From Rhizobium sophorae (lineage in GTDB: Bacteria; Pseudomonadota; Alphaproteobacteria; Rhizobiales; Rhizobiaceae): a stretch of DNA of 64,000 nt. The stretch covers positions 1 through 64,000 of the forward strand of contig NZ_JABFCN010000016.1 in NCBI RefSeq assembly GCF_013087515.1, read 5' to 3'. Shown here piece after piece: positions 38,323 to 47,333 of the stretch. Numbering within the stretch: the stretch's first letter is position 1; every line of letters begins with the position of its first letter. A program made the position numbers and the translations under genes. The notes under the pieces were generated by a model, which saw only the letters and a program-made list of their open reading frames with translations, was not told the origin of the DNA and searched no databases.

Positions 38323-39507
38323 CGAGGCTGCAAAGACGAAGAGGCCGAGGAAGGACAGCGCCGCGCCGACATAACCGGTTGCCGCAAAACCATAACCCCC
38401 GGCGATGACGAGGCCGCCGAGCCAGGCGCCGATCGCATTGGCGATGTTGAAGGCGGAATGGTTGGACGCGGCCGCAAGCGTCTGCGCGTCGGCGGCGACA
38501 TCCATCAGCCGCGTCTGCAGCGCCGGGCCGGCGGCAAAGCCGCAGCCGACGAGGAAGACGGAGAGACCGAGCAAATAGGGATTGGCGGCGGTCAGAGAGA
38601 AGGTGGTCAGCACGACGATATTGTAGACAAGTGAGCCGCCGATCGTGCCGAGCAGCGATTTGTCGGCGAGCCATGAGCCGATGAAATTGCCCGCATTCAT
38701 GCCGACGCCGAAGAGGACCAGCATGATCGGAACTGCTGTTTCCGGCAGCATTGCGACCTCAGTCGTCGTCGAGGCGATATAGCTGAACATTGCGAACATG
38801 CCGCCGTAACCAACGGCGGCGATGCCGAGCGTCAACCACACCTGCGGCCGGCGGAAGGCGCCGAGTTCGCGCAGGAAGCCCGCCTCCGCGGAAACCCTGT
38901 CCTTCGGAACGTAGAACCAGATCAGCGCCACGGTCAGCAGGCCGAGCACGCCGACCGAGAAAAACGCCACCTGCCAGTCGAGCGACTGGCCGAAGAAGGT
39001 CGTCAACGGCGTGCCGAGAAGTGTCGCAACGGTCAGGCCGAGCATGACGCGGCCAACAGCGCGGGCGCGGCGATGCACCGGCACCATCGAGGCGGCGACA
39101 AGGGCCGCGACGCCGAAATAGGCGCCGTGCGGCAGGCCGCTGACGAAACGCAGCAGCGTGAAGGTCTCGAAGGTCGGCGCCATGGCGCTCGATATATTGC
39201 CGGCGGCAAAGATCAGCATCAGGGTCAAAAGCAGCGTGCGCCGCGCCATCTTCGCGGCGAGCACGGCAATGACGGGTGCGCCGACGACGACGCCGAGCGC
39301 ATAGGCGCTGATGACGTAGCCGGCTTGCGGAGTCGTGACTGAGAAGGTCTCGGCGACATTGGGCAGCAGCCCCATGATTGCGAATTCCCCGGTGCCGATA
39401 CCGAAACCGCCGCAGGCGAGCGCCAGCTGGACGAGCGCCACGGTCATTGCCGACGGCAGCACTTCATCCTGGCTATCAACAGAAATATTGGCGGCAATCT
39501 CACTCAC
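38281..39507 (-). CDS. MFS exporter (AraJ/YdhP-type DHA1 family)
   Basis: A 408-aa protein with twelve predicted helices. GTGEFAIMGLLPNVAETF and the loop-2 region AVLAAKMARR fit DHA1 drug/sugar efflux carriers. The GTG at 39507 is preceded by GAGGAG, better than the upstream ATG at 39618; ATG 39447 is another option. The substrate is not evident. Its end overlaps the HxlR gene on the other strand. Confidence 0.88.
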   Translation of the reverse strand: MSEIAANISVDSQDEVLPSAMTVALVQLALACGGFGIGTGEFAIMGLLPNVAETFSVTTPQAGYVISAYALGVVVGAPVIAVLAAKMARRTLLLTLMLIFAAGNISSAMAPTFETFTLLRFVSGLPHGAYFGVAALVAASMVPVHRRARAVGRVMLGLTVATLLGTPLTTFFGQSLDWQVAFFSVGVLGLLTVALIWFYVPKDRVSAEAGFLRELGAFRRPQVWLTLGIAAVGYGGMFAMFSYIASTTTEVAMLPETAVPIMLVLFGVGMNAGNFIGSWLADKSLLGTIGGSLVYNIVVLTTFSLTAANPYLLGLSVFLVGCGFAAGPALQTRLMDVAADAQTLAAASNHSAFNIANAIGAWLGGLVIAGGYGFAATGYVGAALSFLGLFVFAASLRLERRDRSSQAV

Positions 39508-39647
39508 GAGAGCTCCTCGAGGCGGTTTCTGCTTGGCAATGGCGCGCTGGCGCAGCCGCGGCCGCAAGCCGATCGGTGGAAATGGCGGGAGGTGGAAACG
39601 ATGTCTCCGATAGACCATCTATCCGTGAGCTTGCGGCTGCCGTCGAG

Positions 39648-39704
39648 TGCATTTTTTGCAGTGCAGCGTCCTGCTATGTGCATACGTCTATTGCAATTTT
39701 TGCA
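39648..39704. promoter_or_regulatory. Paired TGCA-type motifs in the MFS/lipid kinase divergent region
   Basis: TGCATTTTTTGCA (39648-39660) and TGCAATTTTTGCA (39692-39704) differ at one position and start 44 bp apart, about four helical turns. Each is palindromic at its ends. The remaining 301 bp between the MFS start and the kinase start show no gene. Confidence 0.4.
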
Positions 39705-39808
39705 TTTCTGCCCTCTGTCAGGAAAGAAGGCTGCGCTTGAAATCGCCGATATCGCAACCATCTCAGGGGCAAGGCAGGAGCATTTCCGCGCCAGGGACGG
39801 GAGCTCTT

Positions 39809-40753
39809 ATGAAGCTTGTAGGCTTTTTCAATCGCGACGGCGGGACCTTTAAGACCACCGACATGCTGGCCTATGAGAAGAGGGCGGAGGCGGCTTTCCG
39901 CGAAGCGGGGCACGATTTCGACGCCATCGTCTTCTCAGGAAAGGAAATCGTTCCCGCCATGGAGCGGGCGGCCAAGCGCGACGATATCGACGGCATCGTC
40001 GCCGGCGGCGGCGACGGCACGATTTCGGCGGCGGCATCGATTGCGTGGAAAAACGGAATTGCGCTCGGCGTCGTGCCCGCCGGCACCATGAACCTCTTTG
40101 CCCGATCGCTGCGTGTGCCGCTCGACATCTGGCAGGCGCTCGATGTGCTTGCCTCCGGTGAGGTCGATAATGTCGATATCGCCAGCGCCAACGGCCGGCC
40201 CTTCATCCACCAGTTTTCCGCCGGCCTGCATGCCCGCATGGTGCGCTACCGCAACGCCTACAGCTATCGCTCCCGGCTGGGCAAGATCCGGGCGAGCACG
40301 AAGGCGGCTTTAGGCGTCATCTTCAACCCGCCGGAATTCGAGGTCGAGTTCGAAGCGATCGGCATGCGCGAGCGCCGCAGGGTGTCGGCGATCTCGGTCT
40401 CCAACAATCCCTTCGGCGAGAACGCGCTGCTCTACGCCGATGATTTGAGAAGCGGCGAACTCGGCTTCTACACGGCAAATCCGCTGAAACCCCTCGGTGT
40501 CGCCCGTCTCGCCATCGACATGCTGCGCGGCAAGGTCCGCGAGAATGCCGATGTCATGGTGATGCACCCGGCCGAAGTGCACCTGCATTTCCCGAAACTG
40601 CGCTCCAAGGCCAATTGCGTCATGGATGGCGAACTGCTGCCGCTCGAACGCGACGTCTCGATCCGGCTGCATCCGGGCGAATTGAAGGTTCTCGTCAAGC
40701 AGGGTCTCGCCGCTCAAGTGAATGCGGACGAACGCCGCGAGCCCGCTGCGTAA
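39809..40753 (+). CDS. Diacylglycerol kinase family lipid kinase
   Basis: A 314-aa YegS/BmrU-like protein. The nucleotide-binding motif GIVAGGGDGTISAAASI is near residues 60-76, followed by GVVPAGTMNLFARSL, typical of the DAGK catalytic domain. The C-terminal beta domain ends with CVMDGELLPLERDVSIRLHPGEL. It probably phosphorylates a membrane lipid. ATG 39809 has GGGAGC just upstream and begins at the first beta strand (MKLVGFFNRDGG); the open frame extends 54 codons farther without family similarity. Confidence 0.92.
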   Translation: MKLVGFFNRDGGTFKTTDMLAYEKRAEAAFREAGHDFDAIVFSGKEIVPAMERAAKRDDIDGIVAGGGDGTISAAASIAWKNGIALGVVPAGTMNLFARSLRVPLDIWQALDVLASGEVDNVDIASANGRPFIHQFSAGLHARMVRYRNAYSYRSRLGKIRASTKAALGVIFNPPEFEVEFEAIGMRERRRVSAISVSNNPFGENALLYADDLRSGELGFYTANPLKPLGVARLAIDMLRGKVRENADVMVMHPAEVHLHFPKLRSKANCVMDGELLPLERDVSIRLHPGELKVLVKQGLAAQVNADERREPAA

Positions 40754-40771
40754 GTCGGCCGCCGCGTAATT

Positions 40772-42124
40772 TCAGAGCCGCGGCAGATAGGTGCGGTAGT
40801 CGAAATCCGAGACGGTGCGCAGATGCGCAAGCGCTTCCTTGCGCTTGGTGTCGCCATAGAGCGCCTGATAACGCGCGCCGAAGATATCGGCGATGAAGGG
40901 CGAGGTGCGGAAGGTGTCGACGGCGCTGAGGAAATCATGCGTCAGTCGCGTCGTATTCGCCGGTATGTGCGAGGGCGTTGTCTCTTCGCCGGGGTCGAGT
41001 TCGCCATCGAGACCGGTGAGCATGCCGCCGAGGATCGCCGCCAGCAGCAGATAGGGATTGGCGTCGGCGCCGGCGACGCGGTGTTCGATGCGTGCGGCCG
41101 GGCCATCCTTGTCGGGGATGCGGATCGCCGTGCCGCGATGGCCGCTGCCCCAGGTCAGATCCACAGGCGCAAACGAGCCCGGCTGGAAGCGGCGGTAGGA
41201 ATTGGCAAAGGGGGCGAAGATCAGCTGCGCCGCGCGCATGGAGTCGAGCAGGCCCGATATCACCGATTTGAGCAGCTTCGGTTCGCCGCCCTTGGCATCG
41301 AGGATGTTGCGGCCTTGCCCGTCGATGATGCTCGCATGCACATGCAGGCCGGAGCCGGCATGTTCGGAATAGGGCTTGGCCATGCAGGTCGATTTCAGCC
41401 CGTGGCGGCGCGCCGCCTGTTCGGCGATGCGCTTGAGATAGAGGCAATCGTCGGCGGCTGCCAGCGCATCCGCGCGGTGCAGCAGGTTGACCTCGAACTG
41501 GCCCGGCCCGAATTCCGCCGTCGTCGCATCCGCCGGCAGGTTCTGCGCCTTCGCATAGGCCCTCAGCGTCTGCAAATAGCCATCGAGCGCGTCGACGGCG
41601 CTCATGTCGTAGAGCTGGAAACCGTTCGGTTCGCCGCGATAGGTGAGGCTTTCGGGCGGGCAGGGGCGTCCGGTCTCGCGCCAGTCTCCCGACATCACGT
41701 AAAATTCCAGCTCGGTCGCCACGACGGGCGTCAGCCCGCGCGCCGCATAGCGCTCGACCACCGAAGCGAGGATGGCACGTGGATCCATGAAGCTCGGGCT
41801 GCCGTCGAATTCGTGCATGGTGGCGAGCACTTGCATCGAGCCCTCGGGCGCCCAGGGCATCGGCGCCAGGCTGCGCCGGTCGGGGATGACCTTGCCGTCG
41901 GGATCACCGATCGTCAGCGACAGGCCGGTGATATCGTCATTATCGTCGCCCCAGATGTCGAGCGACTGCGTCGATGTCGGCAGGCGGATGTCACCGGCCC
42001 AGACCTTGTCTTCGGCGCCTGATAGAAGCTGCTTGCCGCGCAGGTCGCCGTTCATGCCGACGATCAGGATCTCGAAACGCGGGTCGTCGCCTTTCGTCTT
42101 GCCGTCCATCCTGTCGCTTGCCAT
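40772..42124 (-). CDS. Glutamine synthetase family protein (gamma-glutamylpolyamine synthetase-like)
   Basis: This is a glutamine synthetase fold enzyme of about 450 aa. GSGLHVHASIIDGQGRNI carries metal-binding histidines, and ADANPYLLLAAILGGM and the R-rich ATP site (RRFQPGSFAPVDLTWGSGHRG) are present. The adenylylation tyrosine loop of GlnA is not seen. It resembles PuuA-type enzymes that attach glutamate to putrescine or other amines. The divergent aminotransferase 82 bp away supports an amine catabolic pair. ATG 42124 was chosen; in-frame TTG codons at 42154 and 42148 are alternatives, the latter with a GGAG seven bases upstream. Confidence 0.85.
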   Translation of the reverse strand: MASDRMDGKTKGDDPRFEILIVGMNGDLRGKQLLSGAEDKVWAGDIRLPTSTQSLDIWGDDNDDITGLSLTIGDPDGKVIPDRRSLAPMPWAPEGSMQVLATMHEFDGSPSFMDPRAILASVVERYAARGLTPVVATELEFYVMSGDWRETGRPCPPESLTYRGEPNGFQLYDMSAVDALDGYLQTLRAYAKAQNLPADATTAEFGPGQFEVNLLHRADALAAADDCLYLKRIAEQAARRHGLKSTCMAKPYSEHAGSGLHVHASIIDGQGRNILDAKGGEPKLLKSVISGLLDSMRAAQLIFAPFANSYRRFQPGSFAPVDLTWGSGHRGTAIRIPDKDGPAARIEHRVAGADANPYLLLAAILGGMLTGLDGELDPGEETTPSHIPANTTRLTHDFLSAVDTFRTSPFIADIFGARYQALYGDTKRKEALAHLRTVSDFDYRTYLPRL

Positions 42125-42206
42125 GACCTTGAAAATCCCCCGGGACAAGGCCAAGCTCCTATCCCATCGACATCAGTCTTTCAATCCGTGAGGGTCTTTA
42201 CCAATC

Positions 42207-43574
42207 ATGCCCGATACTTACCCACCCTCGAACCTTGCCGCGATCGACGCCGCACACCATCTGCATCCCTTCGCCGACATGAAGAAGCTGAATGCCGAGG
42301 GTGCGCGTATCATCCAGCGCGGCGAGGGCGTCTACATCTTCGACAATCACGGCAGGAAATATCTCGATGGCTTCGCCGGCCTCTGGTGCGTCAATATCGG
42401 CTATGGGCGCCGCGAGATCGCCGATGCCGCCACCAGGCAGATGAATGAGCTGCCCTATTACAACACCTTCTTCGGCACGACCTCGACGCCGGCGACGCTG
42501 CTGGCACAGAAGGTCACCTCCCATGCCGGCGAGCGATTCAACCATATCTTCTTCACCGGCTCCGGCTCGGAGGCGAACGACACCTGGTTCCGCATGGCCC
42601 GCGTCTACTGGAGCGCCGTCGGCAAGCCGTCGAAGAAGATCGTGATATCAAGGAGAAACGGTTACCACGGTTCGACGGTCGCCGGCGCCAGCCTGGGCGG
42701 CATGAAATACATGCATGAGCAGGGCGACCTGCCGATACCGGGCATTGTCCATATCGGCCAGCCCTACTGGTACGGCGAGGGCGGCGATCTCACGCCTGAT
42801 GAATTCGGCCTCAAGGTTGCCCGCGAGCTCGAAGCGAAGATCGACGAACTCGGCGAGGAGAATGTCGCCGCCTTCGTCGCCGAGCCGGTGCAGGGGGCCG
42901 CCGGCGTCATCATCCCGCCCGAGACCTACTGGCCGGAGATCGACCGCATCTGCAAGGCGCGCAATATCCTGCTGGTGACCGACGAGGTGATCTGCGGTTT
43001 CGGTCGACTGGGCGCCTGGTTCGGCCACCAGTATTTCGGCGTCGAGCCCGATCTGGCGCCGATCGCCAAGGGGCTTTCCTCCGGCTACCTGCCGATCGGC
43101 GGCGTACTCGTCAGCGACCGTATCGCCGATGTCCTGATCAACGAGGTCGGCGACTTCAACCACGGTTTCACCTATTCCGGCCACCCGGTCTGCGCTGCCG
43201 CAGCCCTCGAAAACCTGCGCATCATCGAGGAGGAAAGACTGGTCGAACGGGTGCGCGACGATATTGGCCCCTATTTCGGCAGGGCCTGGGCAGCGCTGGC
43301 AGACCATGATCTGGTCGGCGAAGCCGTCAGCATCGGCCTGATGGGCGGCCTGCAGCTTGCCGCCGAGAAGAGCACCCGCACCCGTTATGCCAAGCCCGAT
43401 CAGGTCGGTGCGCTGGTGCGCAACCACGCGCTGGCGAACGGTCTGGTGCTGCGCGCCACCGGTGACCGCATGCTGGCCTCGCCGCCGCTCGTCATCAGCC
43501 ACGCCGAGGTGGACGAGATAGCGAGGATTACCAGGTTGGCGCTGGATTTGGCCTGGAAGGAGTTGAAATCCTGA
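42207..43574 (+). CDS. Class III aminotransferase (omega-amino acid/polyamine type)
   Basis: A 455-aa PLP enzyme of the ornithine/putrescine aminotransferase class. GSGSEANDTWFRMAR binds the cofactor phosphate, VTDEVICGFGRLGAWFG holds the PLP Asp, and the Schiff-base lysine is in APIAKGLSSGYLPIGG. It most likely moves an omega-amino group from a polyamine, beta-alanine or related amine to pyruvate or oxoglutarate. GAGGG precedes the ATG. Its last 19 codons (EIARITRL...) are repeated in diverged form 756 bp downstream, beyond an inserted toxin-antitoxin module. Confidence 0.92.
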   Translation: MPDTYPPSNLAAIDAAHHLHPFADMKKLNAEGARIIQRGEGVYIFDNHGRKYLDGFAGLWCVNIGYGRREIADAATRQMNELPYYNTFFGTTSTPATLLAQKVTSHAGERFNHIFFTGSGSEANDTWFRMARVYWSAVGKPSKKIVISRRNGYHGSTVAGASLGGMKYMHEQGDLPIPGIVHIGQPYWYGEGGDLTPDEFGLKVARELEAKIDELGEENVAAFVAEPVQGAAGVIIPPETYWPEIDRICKARNILLVTDEVICGFGRLGAWFGHQYFGVEPDLAPIAKGLSSGYLPIGGVLVSDRIADVLINEVGDFNHGFTYSGHPVCAAAALENLRIIEEERLVERVRDDIGPYFGRAWAALADHDLVGEAVSIGLMGGLQLAAEKSTRTRYAKPDQVGALVRNHALANGLVLRATGDRMLASPPLVISHAEVDEIARITRLALDLAWKELKS

Positions 43575-43600
43575 TTGCGCTCAGTCCAGCTGGCTGGGCC
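43515..43600 (+). repeat. Left copy of the duplicated gene junction flanking parDE
   Basis: This 86-bp segment covers the last 20 codons of the aminotransferase gene, its TGA and the next 26 bp. It matches 44271-44356, including GAGATAGCGAGGAT and GAAATCCTGATTGCGCTCAG exactly and the rest imperfectly. The right part resembles the 3' end of the convergent GT39 gene (TCAG-CC-GCTGG-TG). It ends at the stop of the broken toxin gene. Confidence 0.75.
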
Positions 43601-43903
43601 TAAAGCTCGAAATCCTGCGACTTGATATCTTCGGCGCCATGCTTGACACGTAAGACCACGATGCGGTCGTGATAGGAGCGGTAGTAGATGCAGCGGTTCC
43701 GGTAGGGCAGGCCGCACAGGCCTTCCGCAATGTGGTCGCGGGGGAGATCCGGTGAAGTCCACTTGGGCGATCCAGGCAATCTTCGCGGTCAGGTCGGCCA
43801 GGAATTCCTGCGCGTAATGGGGATTGCTCTCGGCGATATAGCGCCGAATATTCCGCAGATCCTCAATGGCGGATGGAGCGATAATCAGGCGTTTCGGTTT
43901 GAT
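43600..43903 (-). pseudogene. parE: ParE/RelE-type toxin gene, frameshifted
   Basis: Reading on the minus strand from 43903 gives IKPKRLIIAPSAIEDL and RRYIAESNPHYAQEFL, clearly a ParE N-terminus. At a run of five C (43740-43744 on the plus strand as G) the frame breaks; dropping one base continues it as SPRDHIAEGLCGLPYRNRCI and YYRSYHDRIVVLRVKHGAED, the typical ParE end, to TAG at 43600. The restored product would be about 100 aa, the family norm. There is also no ATG, GTG or TTG between the preceding in-frame stop and the first recognisable residue, only ATC or a near-start AGG. The toxin is therefore probably dead, unless the homopolymer is a sequencing error and a rare start codon is used. 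Confidence 0.8.
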
Positions 43904-43907
43904 GGCC

Positions 43908-44159
43908 CTAGCTTTTGTTCATGACGTCTTTGAGGAGATCCGCGCCGGTAGCGTATTCCTTGCCGAGGCTGGCTTCGATCTCGGCGTCCGCCGCCTGAAT
44001 GTCCCTACGCAGCGCCTGTATTTTCAACTCGTGGTCGGCGAGCATACGGATGCCTGCCCGCACGGCCTCGGTTTCGGTGCCGAACCGGCCATTGCGGACA
44101 AGATCCGATAGGATCCCGTCATAGGTATCGCCAAGGGAAAAGGTCTTTGCCCGTGCCAT
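43908..44159 (-). CDS. parD: ParD-like antitoxin
   Basis: An 83-aa type II antitoxin. The N-terminal ribbon-helix-helix (KTFSLGDTYDGILSDLV, then RFGTETEAVRAGIRML) binds DNA, and the C-terminal tail (ADAEIEASLGKEYATGADLL) would wrap around the toxin. It appears intact. It stands directly before the frameshifted toxin, the usual ParD-ParE order. Family proteins repress their own promoter, and the AT-rich upstream region has repeated ACAATA elements. Confidence 0.9.
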   Translation of the reverse strand: MARAKTFSLGDTYDGILSDLVRNGRFGTETEAVRAGIRMLADHELKIQALRRDIQAADAEIEASLGKEYATGADLLKDVMNKS

Positions 44160-44225
44160 GTAAGTTTACTCCTGCTCTTAGTATATGACAAATACAATAC
44201 TTTTACAATATTTGAACACGCTAGA
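44160..44225 (-). promoter_or_regulatory. AT-rich promoter/operator region of parD
   Basis: This stretch is far more AT-rich than its neighbours. CAAATA pairs with TATTTG across 14 bp that contain ACAATAC and ACAATAT in direct order, which would suit a ribbon-helix-helix repressor. The base composition also supports a foreign origin for the module. Confidence 0.5.
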
Positions 44226-44270
44226 TATGGCCAACGAGCCAATGGCTCAGCGCCTCAGAGCACAGTGAAT

Positions 44271-44356
44271 GAGATAGCGAGGATCACGAAACTGGCGTTG
44301 GATGGCGGCCTGGGGGAGCTGAAATCCTGATTGCGCTCAGCCCGGCTGGTTGACCC
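44271..44356 (+). repeat. Right copy of the duplicated gene junction flanking parDE
   Basis: The segment encodes, in frame, NEIARITKLALDGGLGELKS followed by TGA, a diverged copy of the aminotransferase C-terminus, and then runs directly into the convergent end of the GT39 gene (stop at 44337-44339). It matches 43515-43600 in the same orientation. Spacing of copies is 756 bp. Confidence 0.75.
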
Positions 44357-45821
44357 AGGCATAGCCGAAACGATAGCTGTCGTCGCCGCGCCCATAGACA
44401 TAAGGCACGACGATCACCGACGCCTGCGGGGCGGACATGCCGAGATTGGTCTGCAGCCATTGAGCCATATCAGGCGGAAGTGCTTCGCTTCCGCCCTTGG
44501 GGAGGAGCCACACGAGGAGAAGCGGGCGCCGGCCGGAGAGATCCGGATTGAAGCCGGGATAATCCACGGAAAGAACCGGAACGCTCGGAATATCCTGCCT
44601 GAGGTTTCCGGCGAGCAGGCTGTCGCCGGCAAGGATCGCCGCCGGTTCGGCCTGTCTGCGCAAGGTTTCCAGCATGCCGGCATAAGGCCTGTTCAGCCGC
44701 TCGTAATGACCGGTAAAGCGTGCAGTCGCAACGCTCCCATAGAGGGCCGCCGGCACGCTGATCATGATGACGGCGAGGATGGGTATAAAACGCCGGAACG
44801 CTCTGTCTGTCGTGACGCCTGCTGCCTCGATCTTCAGGCAGAAATAGAGCGGCAGGATGAAGAGCATCGGCACCAGCCAGCGATCCTTGATGCCGGCAGC
44901 ACCCCCGAAGACGATCAAAAGCAGAATGCCGGCCAAGAAAACGAGCATCATCCGCTCGAGAAGCCGCGTCCATTCCGAGCCGGAGCCAAGCGCCGGACGA
45001 AGGTTCTTGCCGAAGACGAGCGCGAATACCGCCACGGTCACTCCGGCAAAGCTGATAGTGGCGAGGGCGAGCGAGCTGACGCCCATGGCGACCTGCGTGA
45101 GATAGCTCGCATCGCCGCTCGCGGTCATCTTCTCCAGCGTGCGCGCGGTGGCGAAATCGAGATTGTCCTTCAGCCAGAAGAGATGCGGCAGGGTGATGAC
45201 GAGTGCCACCGCCGCTGTCAGCACCAGCCGCCAGTCGAAGATCCGCGGCCGCAGGCGCGCATCGGCCAGCGCGGCAATCAGGGCTGCCGCCGGCAGGATC
45301 GCGAAATTATATTTGGCAAGCAGGCCGAAGCCGATGCCGATGGCGGCGATGAGATAGGAGGCAAGGCTTGGCTGCTTCAGGCTGCGGATGAAGCCGTAGA
45401 AGAAGATGCTGGCCGAGAAGAACACCGCGACCGTGTGCGTCAGGTCGCGCTGCATCTCGAAAGCCATCTGCGGGATCGTCAGCAGCCCGAGCGTGGCGAT
45501 CGCCACCAGCGCCTTGTCGCGCAGCACGAGCCGCGCCGTCAGGCCGTACAGCAGATAGGAGATGAACAGCAGGAGGTTCTTCACGATGGAAAGGGCGGTC
45601 AGCGAGACGCCGGCAAACTGAAAGACAGTGTATTGCAGCCAGTTGTAGAAGGGCGGCTGCGGGCCGTAGCCGGCGGCAAGCCATTGCGAGCGGAAGGCCT
45701 GTTCGGCCTCGTCGAGATCGAGCGAATGCGAGGTAGCGAGCCGCACGCCGACCTGAAGCGCGAAATAGGCTGCCAGCAGAACGAAGATCCACCTGATGTC
45801 GCGAAGCTTGCTCTCGGTCAT
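44337..45821 (-). CDS. GT39 family polyprenyl-phosphate-sugar transferase, RgtC-like candidate
   Basis: A 494-aa polytopic glycosyltransferase with about ten helices. The catalytic first loop has [10 protein letters not shown] (paired acidic residues) followed by [14 protein letters not shown], the signature of the rhizobial RgtA-C proteins. These take galacturonate from dodecaprenyl phosphate and add it to LPS core sugars at the outer face of the inner membrane. It is the most different of the three GT39 proteins here, so it may be the Kdo-acting RgtC, but that is inference. It starts immediately after the stop of the preceding GT39 gene. Confidence 0.85.
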   Translation of the reverse strand: MTESKLRDIRWIFVLLAAYFALQVGVRLATSHSLDLDEAEQAFRSQWLAAGYGPQPPFYNWLQYTVFQFAGVSLTALSIVKNLLLFISYLLYGLTARLVLRDKALVAIATLGLLTIPQMAFEMQRDLTHTVAVFFSASIFFYGFIRSLKQPSLASYLIAAIGIGFGLLAKYNFAILPAAALIAALADARLRPRIFDWRLVLTAAVALVITLPHLFWLKDNLDFATARTLEKMTASGDASYLTQVAMGVSSLALATISFAGVTVAVFALVFGKNLRPALGSGSEWTRLLERMMLVFLAGILLLIVFGGAAGIKDRWLVPMLFILPLYFCLKIEAAGVTTDRAFRRFIPILAVIMISVPAALYGSVATARFTGHYERLNRPYAGMLETLRRQAEPAAILAGDSLLAGNLRQDIPSVPVLSVDYPGFNPDLSGRRPLLLVWLLPKGGSEALPPDMAQWLQTNLGMSAPQASVIVVPYVYGRGDDSYRFGYAWVNQPG

Positions 45822-47321
45822 CTATTTGGTCTCCGGCTGCACCCAGGCGTAGCCGAGTGCGAAATTGTCGCCCTGGCGGCCGAAATAATAGGGAAGCGAC
45901 AGCGAGCCGATCTCCTGCAGCGCGATATCAGCCGCCGTCAGCGCCGCGGAAAACCGCTCCGGCATGAGCGCATCGGCAGCCGTCGCCGTCTTCTTGCCAC
46001 GCCAGACGATCAGCACCGGCCCCCTGGCCTCGGCATAGGCCGGAATGCCCGGTGCCGGAAAATCCGGGATCACCACCGGCACATCGGGAAATTGCAGCCG
46101 CATGTTTCCGCCGATATAGGTGTCGGAAGCGATCACCAGCGCCGGTTGCGCCTGTCGCGTCATCTCGCGCGAAAAACCCGCCATCGGCACATTCGGCCGG
46201 CTGTAAGTGCCGATCAGCCCGGCGCCGACGACGCGGAATCCGAGTGCGATCAGCACGCAGGCCATCAGCACCGGCAGTACCGGCCGGAAGCGGCGCAGTC
46301 CGGCGGAAAAGTCGAGCCCGGCGGCCTGCATTTTCGCAAGGAAGTAGATCGGCAGAACCAGCAGGAAGGGGTCGAGCCAGCGCTCGCGAACAGTTGTCGA
46401 GCCGGTCAACAGCACGATCAAAGCGATGCCGGCGAGGCTTGCGAGCATCATCCGCTCCATCATCCCGGTCCAGCGGTTGCCCGCCGAGAGCGCCCGGACG
46501 AAATCCCGGCGGAAGGTGGCAGCGAAGATCACCACCGGCAACGCCGCAAAGGCGATGATGGCGACCAGAAAGGCGAGAAGACCCTTGCCGATCCGCACGA
46601 TGCCGGCGGGTTCGTTGCCGGCGGCCATCTTGACCAGAGTATCGGAAGAGGCGAATGCGAGATTGTCTCGCAGCCAGATCGCATGCGGCAGGGCGATGAC
46701 GAGCGCAACGGCGACCGCGACCAATATGCGCCAGTCGAGCGCCCGGCGCCGCCATTCGGCATCGGGCAAGATGGCGATCAAGGCGACGACAGGCATCAGC
46801 GCGAAATTATATTTCGAGATCAGCCCGATGCCGGTCGCAAGTCCGAGCAGCAGGTAGCTCGCCATATCCGGCCGGTCGAGCGTGCGGAAGAGCCCATAGA
46901 GAAACAGCGAGCTGGCAAAGAGCAGCGCCGTCGTGTGGGTCAGATCCTGCTGGGCCATGTAGGAGACCTGGGGCAGGGTGATCAGCGCCAGCATGCCGAC
47001 GGCGGCAAGTGCCTCATCCTTCAGCGCACGCCGCCCGGCAAGGCCATAGAAGAGATAGGACAGGAACAGCAGGATATTCTTCGGAACGATCAGCGCGCCG
47101 ATCGACATGCCCGTCAGCGAAACGATGGCATATTGCATCCAGTTGTAGAAGGGCGGCTGCGGGCCGTAGCCCGCCAGCAGATATTGCGAGAAGAAGGATT
47201 GCTCGGCCTCGTCGAGCTCCAGCGAATGCGGAAGCGCGATGCGCAGCACGATGTTGAGCACGAAATAGGCCGCAAGCAGCAGGCCCGCGGTTTTGATCGT
47301 CCTCGTCGCGCGCTTCAGCAT
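45822..47321 (-). CDS. GT39 family galacturonosyltransferase, RgtA/RgtB-type
   Basis: 499 aa, with the same membrane plan as its neighbour. [10 protein letters not shown] and [14 protein letters not shown] mark the catalytic loop, and the C-terminal periplasmic domain contains [20 protein letters not shown]. It is clearly closest to the GT39 gene at 48489-49997 (for example [17 protein letters not shown] and [11 protein letters not shown] in both). RgtA and RgtB both add galacturonate to the same core mannose and are paralogues, so this pair likely corresponds to them; which is which I cannot tell. It follows the GT2 gene by 12 bp. Confidence 0.87.
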   Translation of the reverse strand: MLKRATRTIKTAGLLLAAYFVLNIVLRIALPHSLELDEAEQSFFSQYLLAGYGPQPPFYNWMQYAIVSLTGMSIGALIVPKNILLFLSYLFYGLAGRRALKDEALAAVGMLALITLPQVSYMAQQDLTHTTALLFASSLFLYGLFRTLDRPDMASYLLLGLATGIGLISKYNFALMPVVALIAILPDAEWRRRALDWRILVAVAVALVIALPHAIWLRDNLAFASSDTLVKMAAGNEPAGIVRIGKGLLAFLVAIIAFAALPVVIFAATFRRDFVRALSAGNRWTGMMERMMLASLAGIALIVLLTGSTTVRERWLDPFLLVLPIYFLAKMQAAGLDFSAGLRRFRPVLPVLMACVLIALGFRVVGAGLIGTYSRPNVPMAGFSREMTRQAQPALVIASDTYIGGNMRLQFPDVPVVIPDFPAPGIPAYAEARGPVLIVWRGKKTATAADALMPERFSAALTAADIALQEIGSLSLPYYFGRQGDNFALGYAWVQPETK

Positions 47322-47333
47322 CGTGCTGCCGGC

